Shown here one piece after another: positions 6,095 through 6,924 of a DNA stretch of 6,924 nt. The number at the start of each line of letters is the position of its first letter. Within the stretch, counting starts at the first letter, position 1. Origin of the DNA: Planctomycetaceae bacterium (GTDB taxonomy: Bacteria > Planctomycetota > Planctomycetia > Planctomycetales > Planctomycetaceae); contig JAEUIG010000177.1 of NCBI GenBank assembly GCA_016795125.1, forward strand, positions 1 to 6,924. Direction: 5' to 3'. The notes under the pieces were generated by a model that saw only the letters and a list, made by a program, of their open reading frames with translations, had not been told where the DNA came from and ran no database searches. Position numbers and translations under genes: made by a program.

Positions 6095-6924
<830 letters not shown>

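Overview
The window is GC-rich bacterial DNA, most likely from a planctomycete. This is inferred from the weak or absent Shine-Dalgarno sites, the style of the MFS and glutamate-cysteine-ligase-like proteins, and GC-rich palindromes in every larger intergenic gap. No marker gene settles the lineage. The confident genes are mostly housekeeping. I see no transposase, integrase, phage gene, CRISPR array, tRNA or rRNA, and no evident defence or biosynthetic cluster.

Layout, left to right. At the edge, the last codons of a plus-strand gene overlap by ATGA a small two-helix membrane protein (44-352). It converges on the minus-strand gene for RNase Y (423-1964), and the 70 bp between their stops is packed with hairpin repeats. 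A long interval (1965-2845) with no convincing gene follows; it holds the upstream regions of the divergent rny and tilS genes and one sharp palindrome. tilS (2846-3844, tRNA-Ile lysidine synthetase, short form) is followed 3 bp later by a 210-bp element with 20-bp perfect inverted ends and nested internal inverted repeats (3848-4057). A possible promoter (4090-4118) precedes an MFS transporter (4267-5937) with a soluble insert of about 90 residues before its last helix. Two more repeat units fill the gap before a convergent, 5'-truncated gene of the glutamate-cysteine ligase (GCS2-like) family (6095-6924, minus).

The genes do not form one pathway. RNase Y turns over mRNA, TilS makes the AUA-decoding tRNA, the MFS protein imports or exports an unidentified solute, and the GCS-like enzyme probably makes a gamma-glutamyl or related amide bond. 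The most notable signal is the repeat content. At least three palindrome families occupy the gaps: a GGGTTTA/GGGTTCA-loop hairpin family seen in three gaps, a GTAGGGTGCG inverted repeat, and the nested 210-bp element.
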